A stretch of DNA of 6,376 nucleotides from a bacterium. Its GTDB lineage: Bacteria > UBP15 > UBA6099. The notes beneath the pieces are model-generated. The model made no database searches and was not told the DNA's origin. It worked only from the letters and a program-made list of their open reading frames with translations. Of the stretch, positions 1 through 5,819 are shown one piece after another. The stretch spans positions 1-6,376 of the forward strand of contig JAKQBV010000052.1 in the NCBI GenBank assembly GCA_029573925.1, given 5' to 3'. The translations under genes were made by a program, and so were the position numbers. Positions within the stretch are counted from its first letter, which is position 1; the number at the start of each line of letters is the position of its first letter.

Positions 1-816
1 TAGCTCTTCGTATGTTTTTTCGCCCGGCTGCCTTCCGATCTTCTCAAGCTTGATCTTTGATTTTGATCCTTTCCGCGCATAAGTTTGAATCATTACATCA
101 ACCAAGTCCCCTACCCTTAAAGCTCGCATCTTCGGGATGAATATTTCGCCGCCTTTGGCAAGCAATGTCGATTTCAAAACAAATTCGAGCGCCTGCGCTC
201 TGGTTATGATGAATCTCGTCATGTCTTTGTCTGTTATAGTGACTGGCCCGCCGGACTCAATTTGCTTCCTTAGAGCAGGAATGACTGAGCCGCGCGAGCC
301 GACGATATTGCCAAATCTCACCGAAGACAAAACAGTTCTGCTTGCTCCTTTATAATAGTTCGCCGCCGTAACCAGTCTCTCAGCGAAAAGTTTGGACACG
401 CCCATAGTGTTGCACGGATTCGTCGCTTTGTCGGAACTTGTCAACATCATCTTCTTTGCGCCGCACTCGATCGACGCTTCGATCACGTTTTTTGTTCCGA
501 GGAGATTCGTTTTTAAAGCTTCGAACGGATTGTATTCGCAGGCGATTACGTGCTTCATGGCAGCCGTGTGAAAAACATAATCCACTCCGTCCATGGCATG
601 TGTCAGTCTTTCTTTGTCTCGGACGTCTCCCACAAAAAAACGCAGCCTTTTCTCTCCTCTGTATTCCTTCGCCATGTCAAACTGCTTTGATTCGTCGCGG
701 CTGAAAACCCTCACAACTCGCGGATCGAACTTCAGCATAGCAGAAACGATCTCGCGTCCGACAGTGCCTGTTCCGCCTGTCACTAGCACAACGCCGTCCT
801 TAAACGTATTCCGCAT
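1..816 (-). CDS. PseB/WbpM-like NDP-sugar 4,6-dehydratase (SDR family), C-terminus beyond window
   Basis: This is a polysaccharide-biosynthesis dehydratase/epimerase of the extended short-chain dehydrogenase family. Relatives (PseB/FlaA1, WbpM, CapD) convert UDP-GlcNAc to 4-keto-6-deoxy sugars, the first step toward pseudaminic acid or other deoxy-sugar donors, in the cytoplasm. The 272 visible residues show the NAD(P)-binding glycine motif TGGTGTVG (13-20), GDVRD (63-67), AAMKHV (85-90), SSDKATNP (127-134), MGVSK (138-142), RFGNIVGSRGSVIP (167-180) and DMTRF (198-202). They end in a GEKxxEEL-type motif at the window edge. The family usually has about 330 residues, so roughly 60 are missing. 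The usual catalytic Tyr of YxxxK is Met138, giving an SMK triad as described for WbpM. The ATG at 816 has a strong GGAGG six bases upstream. It lies inside the last codons of the glycosyltransferase gene (17-bp overlap), so translational coupling is likely. The family is secure; the exact sugar product is inferred from context only. Confidence 0.93.
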   Translation of the reverse strand, partial: MRNTFKDGVVLVTGGTGTVGREIVSAMLKFDPRVVRVFSRDESKQFDMAKEYRGEKRLRFFVGDVRDKERLTHAMDGVDYVFHTAAMKHVIACEYNPFEALKTNLLGTKNVIEASIECGAKKMMLTSSDKATNPCNTMGVSKLFAERLVTAANYYKGASRTVLSSVRFGNIVGSRGSVIPALRKQIESGGPVTITDKDMTRFIITRAQALEFVLKSTLLAKGGEIFIPKMRALRVGDLVDVMIQTYARKGSKSKIKLEKIGRQPGEKTYEEL

Positions 817-2869
817 TGTCTTCCTCCAGAATTATTCCTTCGCGGATATACTCAAGATGCGTTATCATATTCTCGCAAGCTTTCTCCGCTTTTTTATAGA
901 ATTTGTCGTCAAGATCCACAAGCTTGTCGATTTTGTCTTTCATCGGCAAATCGCTTTTGTCCGAATAAAACAGAATATCCGCCATTTGCCTTTCCATCAT
1001 CGTTGAAACAAATGATAATCTATTTTCAAATTCCGGTCGATAAAACATCGCCTTCGTTTCGTTGATTTTCTTCAAATAATGAATGAGCTTTTTATTTCCT
1101 TTAACCTCGCCGCCATGTTTGAGAGTCCCCTTCGCCTTCGCGCAGTATTTTATTCCAGTTTTTAGCTCTTCGATTATTCTAGCGTAGTCCTTATTCAGTT
1201 CTTCCAGCTTAACGAGCATTTCTTTGTTGCTCGAAGGCAAGTAAGAATCATATATCCGGTCAAGAATGGAGACGGGCGGCTCGCCTTCCGCCACGTGCTT
1301 GTCGATCGCGTCGGACATAGTCATGATGATGGAACCTTCGATCTTCGCGCCGCCTTCCGTGGCGTCCACGACAGTCGTGTTTTCCATCGTCCTTATGGTT
1401 TTCTTAAACCACTTTAAAAACTCATAGAAGCTTTTATAGGTAATCATCGGTTTGCCGAAGACATCTTCTATTTCGATCATATCGACTTTGTTGGTCCTGA
1501 GGTTGTCAGTGAATTTGCCATCGTCAAAGCTGCCGTCGGCGTACCACCTCATGCCGGGAAACCCCAAATCTACGCCGGCGAGTATTATCGGATTCGCGCC
1601 AAGATGCCTTGCTATGCTGAAAGCGTCCGTCAAAACCGACCCGCCTGTTTTCATAAGACCTTTGCTGCCTAGGATTTCCGAGAAAAGCCGCTCTGAAATA
1701 TCGTTGTGATAATATGTGAACATGCGGCCATTATGATTTATGGGAGCGTTCGGTGTCACTTCGAGAGACGGAAACAAATACGCGAACGATGTGTCTACTC
1801 CGCGCAGTTTAAAGAAGTTCAGGGGCTGATAGTCAATAGTCACCACAACGTCTGGCTCGACGCCGTGTCTGAGAAGGATTCTTGTGGCGGTGTCGCACGC
1901 GATAATCAAAGCTTTTCCTTTTGCGCGTTTCAATTCATGCACATTCTTTTCGAGCGAAGGCCCGGGAGCGACCACTATTACCGCCATGTTCTTAAAACTG
2001 TCTTTCAGAAGATTGACGCCCGGACTTTTCATTGCGGCCCATGAATTAAAAACGGTGTTCATCTGAAGTTTCGGACCTGCCACTATGCCGGTCATCAAAT
2101 TAAATAGAAGAAAAGTCGACGCTTCGCGTCGCGCCGCCGAAACCGCTGAAACCAATCGCGGACACAGCGAGGCGTGAGGCAACACGCGCAATGTGAAATT
2201 CGGAATCGTAAGATGCGAAACGCCTGCCACCAAATGATATTGCAGGATGGACGGCTCCAGCGAAAACGTTAAAACCACGCGCCCGGTGGAGAAGATATCT
2301 GTCATGTCGACGTTTTCAAGAGCGGCTTTGAATAGGAACGGAAACGGCTCCACGACAACTATTACTCTATGCTCGCTTATCCTAAGCAACTCTCTCAACT
2401 CGTATCCGAATCCGATGCCAAGCAGTACGACGCGCTCGTTTTCTTCTAATCGCTCGTTTCCGAATTTCTTCTGAGCCTCTCTGATAGGATCGAATATGGA
2501 ATGCCCTATTGTTTGCTTCTCAATATCCGAGACGACTTTAAAAGCGGGGAGATAGGCCGCGTTCGTCGCGGCGTTCAATGTGGAGCCTGAACGCCCGCTA
2601 GCAATTTCATCTGACAATCTCTTCGCCGTCTTCCGATAATCGGCTATTGAAAACTCAAGAGGATTCCCGCCGAATTCTTTCCTCGTCCTTACTTTTATTG
2701 TGAATGTCGGATGCCCGCGTTTGCCTGCGAAAGGTTCTATGACAACTTGTTCCTCGGCTGAGGGATGAGTCTTGTCGATTATGCCCTTAAATTCTCGATA
2801 CAAATCAGGACAATTTGATTTGATCGTATTTAAGTTTTTTTCGTATAGAGTCAATTGTTCTTGCGTCAT
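800..2869 (-). CDS. Maf-type (motility-associated factor, DUF115) flagellin glycosyltransferase
   Basis: The 689-residue protein belongs to the Maf/DUF115 family. Characterised members transfer nonulosonic acids such as pseudaminic or legionaminic acid to Ser/Thr of flagellin in the cytoplasm before export. The N-terminal part has a Rossmann-like segment, LLGIGFGYELREL (149-161) followed by VVVEPFPFLF (171-180). The central DUF115 domain carries APGPSLEKN (301-309), HGVEPDVVVTIDY (335-347), TGGSVLTDAFSIA (408-420), AGVDLGFPG (431-439) and DATEGGAKIEG (502-512). Residues about 540-689 are charged and mostly helical. No signal peptide or membrane segment is visible. Length is typical of the family. 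An in-frame TAG immediately precedes the ATG at 2869, so no earlier start is possible. The best ribosome-binding site, GGGAG, is 11 bases upstream and lies in a terminator-like hairpin. It follows fliS after 73 bp and overlaps the dehydratase gene by 17 bp, which supports a role in flagellin glycosylation. The sugar transferred is not visible from sequence. Confidence 0.92.
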   Translation of the reverse strand: MTQEQLTLYEKNLNTIKSNCPDLYREFKGIIDKTHPSAEEQVVIEPFAGKRGHPTFTIKVRTRKEFGGNPLEFSIADYRKTAKRLSDEIASGRSGSTLNAATNAAYLPAFKVVSDIEKQTIGHSIFDPIREAQKKFGNERLEENERVVLLGIGFGYELRELLRISEHRVIVVVEPFPFLFKAALENVDMTDIFSTGRVVLTFSLEPSILQYHLVAGVSHLTIPNFTLRVLPHASLCPRLVSAVSAARREASTFLLFNLMTGIVAGPKLQMNTVFNSWAAMKSPGVNLLKDSFKNMAVIVVAPGPSLEKNVHELKRAKGKALIIACDTATRILLRHGVEPDVVVTIDYQPLNFFKLRGVDTSFAYLFPSLEVTPNAPINHNGRMFTYYHNDISERLFSEILGSKGLMKTGGSVLTDAFSIARHLGANPIILAGVDLGFPGMRWYADGSFDDGKFTDNLRTNKVDMIEIEDVFGKPMITYKSFYEFLKWFKKTIRTMENTTVVDATEGGAKIEGSIIMTMSDAIDKHVAEGEPPVSILDRIYDSYLPSSNKEMLVKLEELNKDYARIIEELKTGIKYCAKAKGTLKHGGEVKGNKKLIHYLKKINETKAMFYRPEFENRLSFVSTMMERQMADILFYSDKSDLPMKDKIDKLVDLDDKFYKKAEKACENMITHLEYIREGIILEEDNAEYV
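823..827 (-). promoter_or_regulatory. Shine-Dalgarno of the dehydratase gene
   Basis: On the minus strand GGAGG lies six bases before the ATG at 816. It is embedded in the 3' end of the preceding glycosyltransferase coding sequence, whose stop codon (800-802) falls after the new start. This fixes the dehydratase start and suggests that ribosomes finishing the upstream gene re-initiate here. Confidence 0.8.
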
Positions 2870-2873
2870 CTAT

Positions 2874-2903
2874 AAAAAAACTCCCTTTCCTCAAGATTGG
2901 GAG
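2874..2903 (-). terminator. Terminator-like hairpin between fliS and the glycosyltransferase, overlapping its ribosome-binding site
   Basis: Read on the minus strand, CTCCC (2903-2899) and GGGAG (2885-2881) form a GC-rich five-pair stem around a 13-base loop, followed directly by seven T residues (2880-2874). G-U and A-U pairing of upstream bases with the T-run could lengthen the stem. This is the shape of an intrinsic terminator, though the loop is large. The 3' arm GGGAG is also the most likely Shine-Dalgarno for the ATG at 2869. The element may end part of the fliD-fliS transcript, or mask the ribosome-binding site. No promoter is evident downstream of it, so some read-through is expected. 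Confidence 0.5.
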
Positions 2904-2924
2904 CTTCTCCGTTTTATAGCTTAT

Positions 2925-2939
2925 GCGATTCCGAATCGC
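2925..2939 (-). repeat. Short perfect inverted repeat after the fliS stop codon
   Basis: GCGATT and AATCGC form a perfect six-base inverted repeat with a three-base loop, beginning a few bases after the fliS stop codon. It is not followed by a T-run on the minus strand, so it is not a standard intrinsic terminator by itself. It could stabilise the 3' end of the upstream message. No function can be assigned. Confidence 0.45.
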
Positions 2940-2942
2940 CGT

Positions 2943-3389
2943 TCATGACTGAATCGAAAGGCCGCCGCCGTGCTGTTGAATCATATTCCTTCGATGCTGT
3001 TGGTTCACGACTTGCCATGCTTCTCTCAAATCCTTCAAATACTTGAGAACTTCTTCAACTTTATCCTTGTCGTTTTCAATGTTGGCTTCGACAAGTTTCA
3101 TGTGCATATATATATATAATGATTTGAGATTTTCGGCCACATCTCCGCCGACTTCCATATTAAGCGATACTGTCAGCTCTGTGACTATCTTCTGCGCTTT
3201 TATAAGCTTGTTATGCACGCTTTCCTTGTTGATTCCCATGTCTTGAATCGCAAGAGAACACATCTTTATGGCTTCGTCGTATAACATGATAATCAACATC
3301 AAGGGCGTTGCGGTCTCAATGGAATTAACCATGTATTTCCTGTACGGATTGTGCTGCGCCGGATTATTAATCTTAGGTTCGTTGTCCAT
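2943..3389 (-). CDS. fliS: Flagellar export chaperone FliS
   Basis: FliS binds the disordered C-terminus of flagellin in the cytoplasm, prevents premature polymerisation and delivers it to the export gate (FlhA). The 148-residue product has the family pattern: NPYRKYMVNSIETATP (14-29), then the helix MLIIMLYDEAIK (31-42), the central helix of about 56-78, the signature GGDVAENLKSLYIYM (81-95), and a C-terminal helix containing REAW (122-125). The tail from about 128 is polar and probably disordered. Typical FliS proteins have about 125-150 residues. The ATG at 3389 has GAGG three bases upstream, a short spacing. It lies nine bases after the stop of the preceding gene, so the two are co-transcribed. 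The run of alternating A and T at 3106-3118 lies inside the signature region. Confidence 0.96.
   Translation of the reverse strand: MDNEPKINNPAQHNPYRKYMVNSIETATPLMLIIMLYDEAIKMCSLAIQDMGINKESVHNKLIKAQKIVTELTVSLNMEVGGDVAENLKSLYIYMHMKLVEANIENDKDKVEEVLKYLKDLREAWQVVNQQHRRNMIQQHGGGLSIQS
3106..3118. repeat. 13-base AT dinucleotide run inside fliS
   Basis: Thirteen alternating A/T bases encode the Leu-Tyr-Ile-Tyr-Met part of the FliS signature. Slippage by one repeat unit would shift the frame. The run is short and the amino acids are constrained by the family, so coincidence is the simplest explanation. Confidence 0.6.
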
Positions 3390-3398
3390 GGTCCTCGG

Positions 3399-4028
3399 TT
3401 AGAAAGTGAAATGTCTCACGTTTTCTGCCACATAACTGACAGTGTCTCTCAGTTCTCCCAGCTGCGGCTCAAGCTCGTATTCCAGAAAATCGTTTATGAG
3501 AGTAGGATCGTTATTACTCATCGCAGAACTCAGGTCGGTCAATGTCTTTTTGAATTTAACGATAAAATCGGATAGCATTCCTTCCCCACATGGGGTTTCA
3601 TCCGGATTCATCGCGCCCAACGCCTGCGCCTGAACATATAGATTTATTACAAGTATGAGACTGTCGATGCTTTCCTTTAATGAATTCATCGCGATCTCTT
3701 GTTCGTCGGCCAGCAGATGACCTACTATAGAGCTTATGGAGTTTTGGACCATATTCAAAACTCTCCCCGAATCTTCGATCTTTCCGGCGAGGTTTTGAAT
3801 AAAATCCTCAGTCTCCAAGCTTATTTGCGATATCTGATCGACTCTTACTTGATCCGGCGTCAGTTTCTTAATCTCTTCGGCGAGATTATCGTCGTCAATT
3901 TTCAAACTGACGATTATCCTTTTATCTTCGGCTATGAGAAGCCTATTGATCTCCGCTAGAGCGTCTCCGAAAATGACGCCGCCGTCAAACTGGAAATTTT
4001 TTTCAACGCTGTCTACAAAAACTCTCAT
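3399..4028 (-). CDS. Uncharacterised 209-residue protein between fliD and fliS
   Basis: I do not recognise this protein as a named flagellar family. Its place is firm: it starts 25 bp after the fliD stop and ends nine bp before fliS on the same strand, so it belongs to the operon. Residues 1-70 look like a small alpha/beta domain with strands around MRVFVDSVEKNF and RIIVSLKID separated by a helix at about 21-33. Residues about 73-205 are predicted to be long amphipathic helices. They end in DPTLINDFLEYELEPQLGEL (174-193), a conserved-looking acidic patch, and an aromatic C-terminus (HFTF). There is no signal peptide or membrane segment, so it should be cytoplasmic. The ATG at 4028 has only a weak ribosome-binding site (GAG four bases upstream, GGCGGA further up), which suggests coupling to fliD translation. 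A FliT-like or other chaperone/regulatory role is possible from position and helical content, but this is inference. Confidence 0.85.
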   Translation of the reverse strand: MRVFVDSVEKNFQFDGGVIFGDALAEINRLLIAEDKRIIVSLKIDDDNLAEEIKKLTPDQVRVDQISQISLETEDFIQNLAGKIEDSGRVLNMVQNSISSIVGHLLADEQEIAMNSLKESIDSLILVINLYVQAQALGAMNPDETPCGEGMLSDFIVKFKKTLTDLSSAMSNNDPTLINDFLEYELEPQLGELRDTVSYVAENVRHFTF

Positions 4029-4053
4029 TATCTCAAATCCGCCCCGTGTCTCG

Positions 4054-5469
4054 TCACTTTGAAGAACTGCTATTCGAAGATAGGTTGCTTAACTGCTGAG
4101 TCAGATAGTTGCTCTGAGTCTGAAGAGCCGCGAGCAGAGACTCCATCTGAGCATACTGAGTTCGAAGTCTCGTCTCCATAGCTGAAATCCTGTCTTCCCA
4201 TCTCAATATATCATCGTCGATATTGCTTATTTTCGTGTCTATGTTGAGGATTCTCCGATAGTAGCTCCCCGCAAAGCTCTCCACAACGCTGACTTTCGTC
4301 TGTTTCTCAAGATAAGTATCGAGTTGAGTGGCCCAGCCTTCGAGAAGATCGGACACCTCTTCTTTATCGTCGGCCAGAGCGGCCCTCAACTTGTCCTCGT
4401 CAAGCTGTAGTTTGTCGGAAACATACGATCCCGAAGAAGGTTCGCTCTCGATTCCGAGTTGAGAAAGAAGTTTGTATGTCGATAACGAATTATCGATGTA
4501 TCCGGTTGTCAACATGCGTATCTGTGATTTTGACGAAACGAGATCGGAGTCTCCGCGAAGAACACCGGCCGCAAGGTCTGATTTGGTTGTCGGAGAGCTG
4601 ATCGGGTCTTCCGTGGTATATTTCTTAAGCAACGTGGTGGTTGTGTTGAACTGCTCAATGAAAGCTTTTACTTTATCGACAATCGCGTCAGTGTCCATGC
4701 CAATAGTGAATGTCGCCGGGCCGCCGACGCTATTGAGGTTGAGAGTGACGCCTGAAACAACGCCGCTCACCGTGTTCTCATAGCTGTTGTAAGCCACGCC
4801 ATTAATAGTGAAAGCCGCGTTCTGAGCCGCTTGCGTGATCGCGCTTCCGAACCCCATCACATTCCACGCTCCTCCGGGAGCTATAATGTTGTTCGTGCCG
4901 GTTTTTTTGCTTTCCCACATCATCTTGGTGGAGCCGTTGATTGGATTCGTAAGAACATAAGAATTGCCATATTCAGAGAACGATTTGCCGAGGCTGCCGA
5001 CGGAACTGTTTATCATATTGGAAACCTGCTGCATGGTTTCTCCGCCTACGGTGGTTATGCTGAAAACCTCGCCGGTCGATGCCATCGTGAATGTTCCAGT
5101 GCCGGCAGCCGCCGTCCAGCCTGTCGGCCTTTCCACCGTGCCCCTGATCATGTTAGTGGCAAGCTGAGTCACAGTCACGGAATATGAGCCTTCGGATGCG
5201 TATGATTCAGCGGAACCTGTCAATACCGCTTCATTCGTTGATTTGAATGTGTTTGAAAAAGACACTCCGCTCGAAAACGACTTAATTGCATTTTTCAACG
5301 CCAGCAGACTCGTATTAACAGTCTGCAGCGCTTCTTTCTGGTATTCGAGCTTGTACTGCTTGTTCTGCAGCAGCGTTATCGGCTGCCTTTCTATCTGCAT
5401 CAACTGAGTTATTATGTTATCGGTGTCCAACCCTGAAAACAATCCGCTGAATGTGATTCCTGAACTCAT
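4054..5469 (-). CDS. fliD: Flagellar hook-associated protein 2 / filament cap FliD
   Basis: FliD is exported through the flagellar channel and forms the oligomeric cap at the filament tip that folds and inserts flagellin subunits. The 471-residue product shows the N-terminal FliD signature GITFSGLFSGLDTDNIITQL (4-23) and the end of the FliD_N region SYSVTVTQLATN (95-106). A flagellin-IN-like stretch AFTINGVAYNSYENTVSGV lies at about 219-237. The FliD_C domain covers about 262-460, with GVLRGDSDL (302-310) and LQLDEDKLRAAL (355-366). A C-terminal coiled coil (about 408-465) ends in a Ser/Asn-rich tail. Length is normal for the family. I chose the ATG at 5469: GGGGTGAT lies just upstream at good spacing. 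A possible GTG start at 5478 would be part of that ribosome-binding site, so it is less likely. A sigma-28-type promoter lies about 47 bases upstream, so this is probably the first gene of the operon. Confidence 0.97.
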   Translation of the reverse strand: MSSGITFSGLFSGLDTDNIITQLMQIERQPITLLQNKQYKLEYQKEALQTVNTSLLALKNAIKSFSSGVSFSNTFKSTNEAVLTGSAESYASEGSYSVTVTQLATNMIRGTVERPTGWTAAAGTGTFTMASTGEVFSITTVGGETMQQVSNMINSSVGSLGKSFSEYGNSYVLTNPINGSTKMMWESKKTGTNNIIAPGGAWNVMGFGSAITQAAQNAAFTINGVAYNSYENTVSGVVSGVTLNLNSVGGPATFTIGMDTDAIVDKVKAFIEQFNTTTTLLKKYTTEDPISSPTTKSDLAAGVLRGDSDLVSSKSQIRMLTTGYIDNSLSTYKLLSQLGIESEPSSGSYVSDKLQLDEDKLRAALADDKEEVSDLLEGWATQLDTYLEKQTKVSVVESFAGSYYRRILNIDTKISNIDDDILRWEDRISAMETRLRTQYAQMESLLAALQTQSNYLTQQLSNLSSNSSSSK

Positions 5470-5473
5470 AATT

Positions 5474-5481
5474 ATCACCCC
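5474..5481 (-). promoter_or_regulatory. Shine-Dalgarno of fliD
   Basis: GGGGTGAT on the minus strand closely matches the complement of the 16S rRNA 3' end (AGGAGGTGAT). The run of G ends eight bases before the ATG at 5469. The GTG contained in this motif is in frame with fliD and can be miscalled as the start, adding three residues. Confidence 0.8.
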
Positions 5482-5515
5482 GTTATTTATTTTAACCCAT
5501 TTCGACCTGTTGGTT

Positions 5516-5543
5516 TTATCGACATAATTATTGTTTTACTTTA
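5516..5543 (-). promoter_or_regulatory. Sigma-28 (FliA-type) promoter for the fliD operon
   Basis: On the minus strand TAAA (5543-5540, within TAAAGTAA) is followed after 16 bases by GTCGATAA (5523-5516). The flagellar sigma-28 consensus is TAAA-N15-GCCGATAA; the -10 element matches seven of eight bases and the spacing is one longer, within the tolerated range. Transcription would begin near 5509, giving a leader of about 40 bases before fliD. This agrees with fliD and fliS being late flagellar genes in many bacteria. No anti-sigma factor gene or fliA is in the window. Confidence 0.75.
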
Positions 5544-5603
5544 GTACTTTATGAAAATAATTTTATCAATATATATATAGAGAAAATCGACACAAGCAGG
5601 TCA

Positions 5604-5624
5604 AATGACTGTCGAATTGTCATT
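5604..5624. repeat. Inverted repeat between the divergent promoters
   Basis: AATGAC and GTCATT are perfect inverted copies separated by nine bases, with half-site centres 15 bases apart. This could be an operator for a dimeric regulator, located about 60 bases upstream of the fliD -35 element. Short inverted repeats arise easily in AT-rich DNA, so the call is weak. Confidence 0.3.
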
Positions 5625-5763
5625 ACAAGATATTATTGTATGCTACCTCTACATAACTCGTCTTTACACCATAATACTCTAATAATGATAGTTATTGCTT
5701 TAATTGTTAAAAGTATAAGCGTATATTTATGAATATTGGCAATTATATGCCGAATCCGTTGAT

Positions 5764-5792
5764 TTGTCATTTTTTTCAGGTAGTGATATATT
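5764..5792 (+). promoter_or_regulatory. Sigma-70-type promoter for the methyltransferase gene
   Basis: TTGTCA (5764-5769) and TATATT (5787-5792) are separated by 17 bases, each matching the housekeeping consensus (TTGACA, TATAAT) at five of six positions. Transcription would start near 5799, leaving about 20 bases before the ATG at 5820, enough for the AGAGGG ribosome-binding site (5808-5813) six bases upstream of the start. A bulged inverted repeat at about 5735-5755 sits just upstream and could be a regulator site. Confidence 0.6.
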
Positions 5793-5819
5793 TTATTCAA
5801 ATGAGCAAGAGGGATAATT

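Larger units (their letters stand above)
5470..5819. other. 350-bp AT-rich divergent intergenic region
   Basis: This gap separates divergently transcribed fliD and the methyltransferase gene and is much more AT-rich than either. It holds the sigma-28-type promoter for fliD (5516-5543), an 11-base AT run (5569-5579) upstream of it, and a six-base inverted repeat AATGAC/GTCATT (5604-5609 and 5619-5624). It also holds a second inverted repeat centred on GGCA/TGCC (5738-5741 and 5748-5751) and the plus-strand promoter-like pair at 5764-5792. I see no convincing coding sequence or RNA gene in the central part (about 5580-5735). Confidence 0.75.

Noticed and set aside
593..1006. Plus-strand open frame of 137 codons
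   Set aside because: It runs antisense to the junction of the glycosyltransferase and dehydratase genes, both of which have clear family motifs.
2912..2941. Internal promoter upstream of the glycosyltransferase
   Set aside because: A TATAAA -10-like hexamer is present on the minus strand, but the sequence 17 bases upstream has no -35 resemblance.
4831..5187. Plus-strand open frame of 118 codons
   Set aside because: It is antisense to fliD, with a composition explained by the opposite coding frame.
5476..5478. GTG as the fliD start codon
   Set aside because: This GTG is part of the GGGGTGAT ribosome-binding site for the ATG at 5469, and the family N-terminus fits the ATG start.
5581..5607. 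Second, sigma-70-type promoter for fliD on the minus strand (TTGACC upstream of TCTATA/TATATA)
   Set aside because: At 17-base spacing the -10 is poor, and the better TATATA requires 19 bases. The sigma-28 site downstream is much stronger.
5737..5751. Sigma-54-like GG/GC pair on the plus strand
   Set aside because: The spacing between GG and GC is nine rather than ten bases and the flanking consensus is poor.
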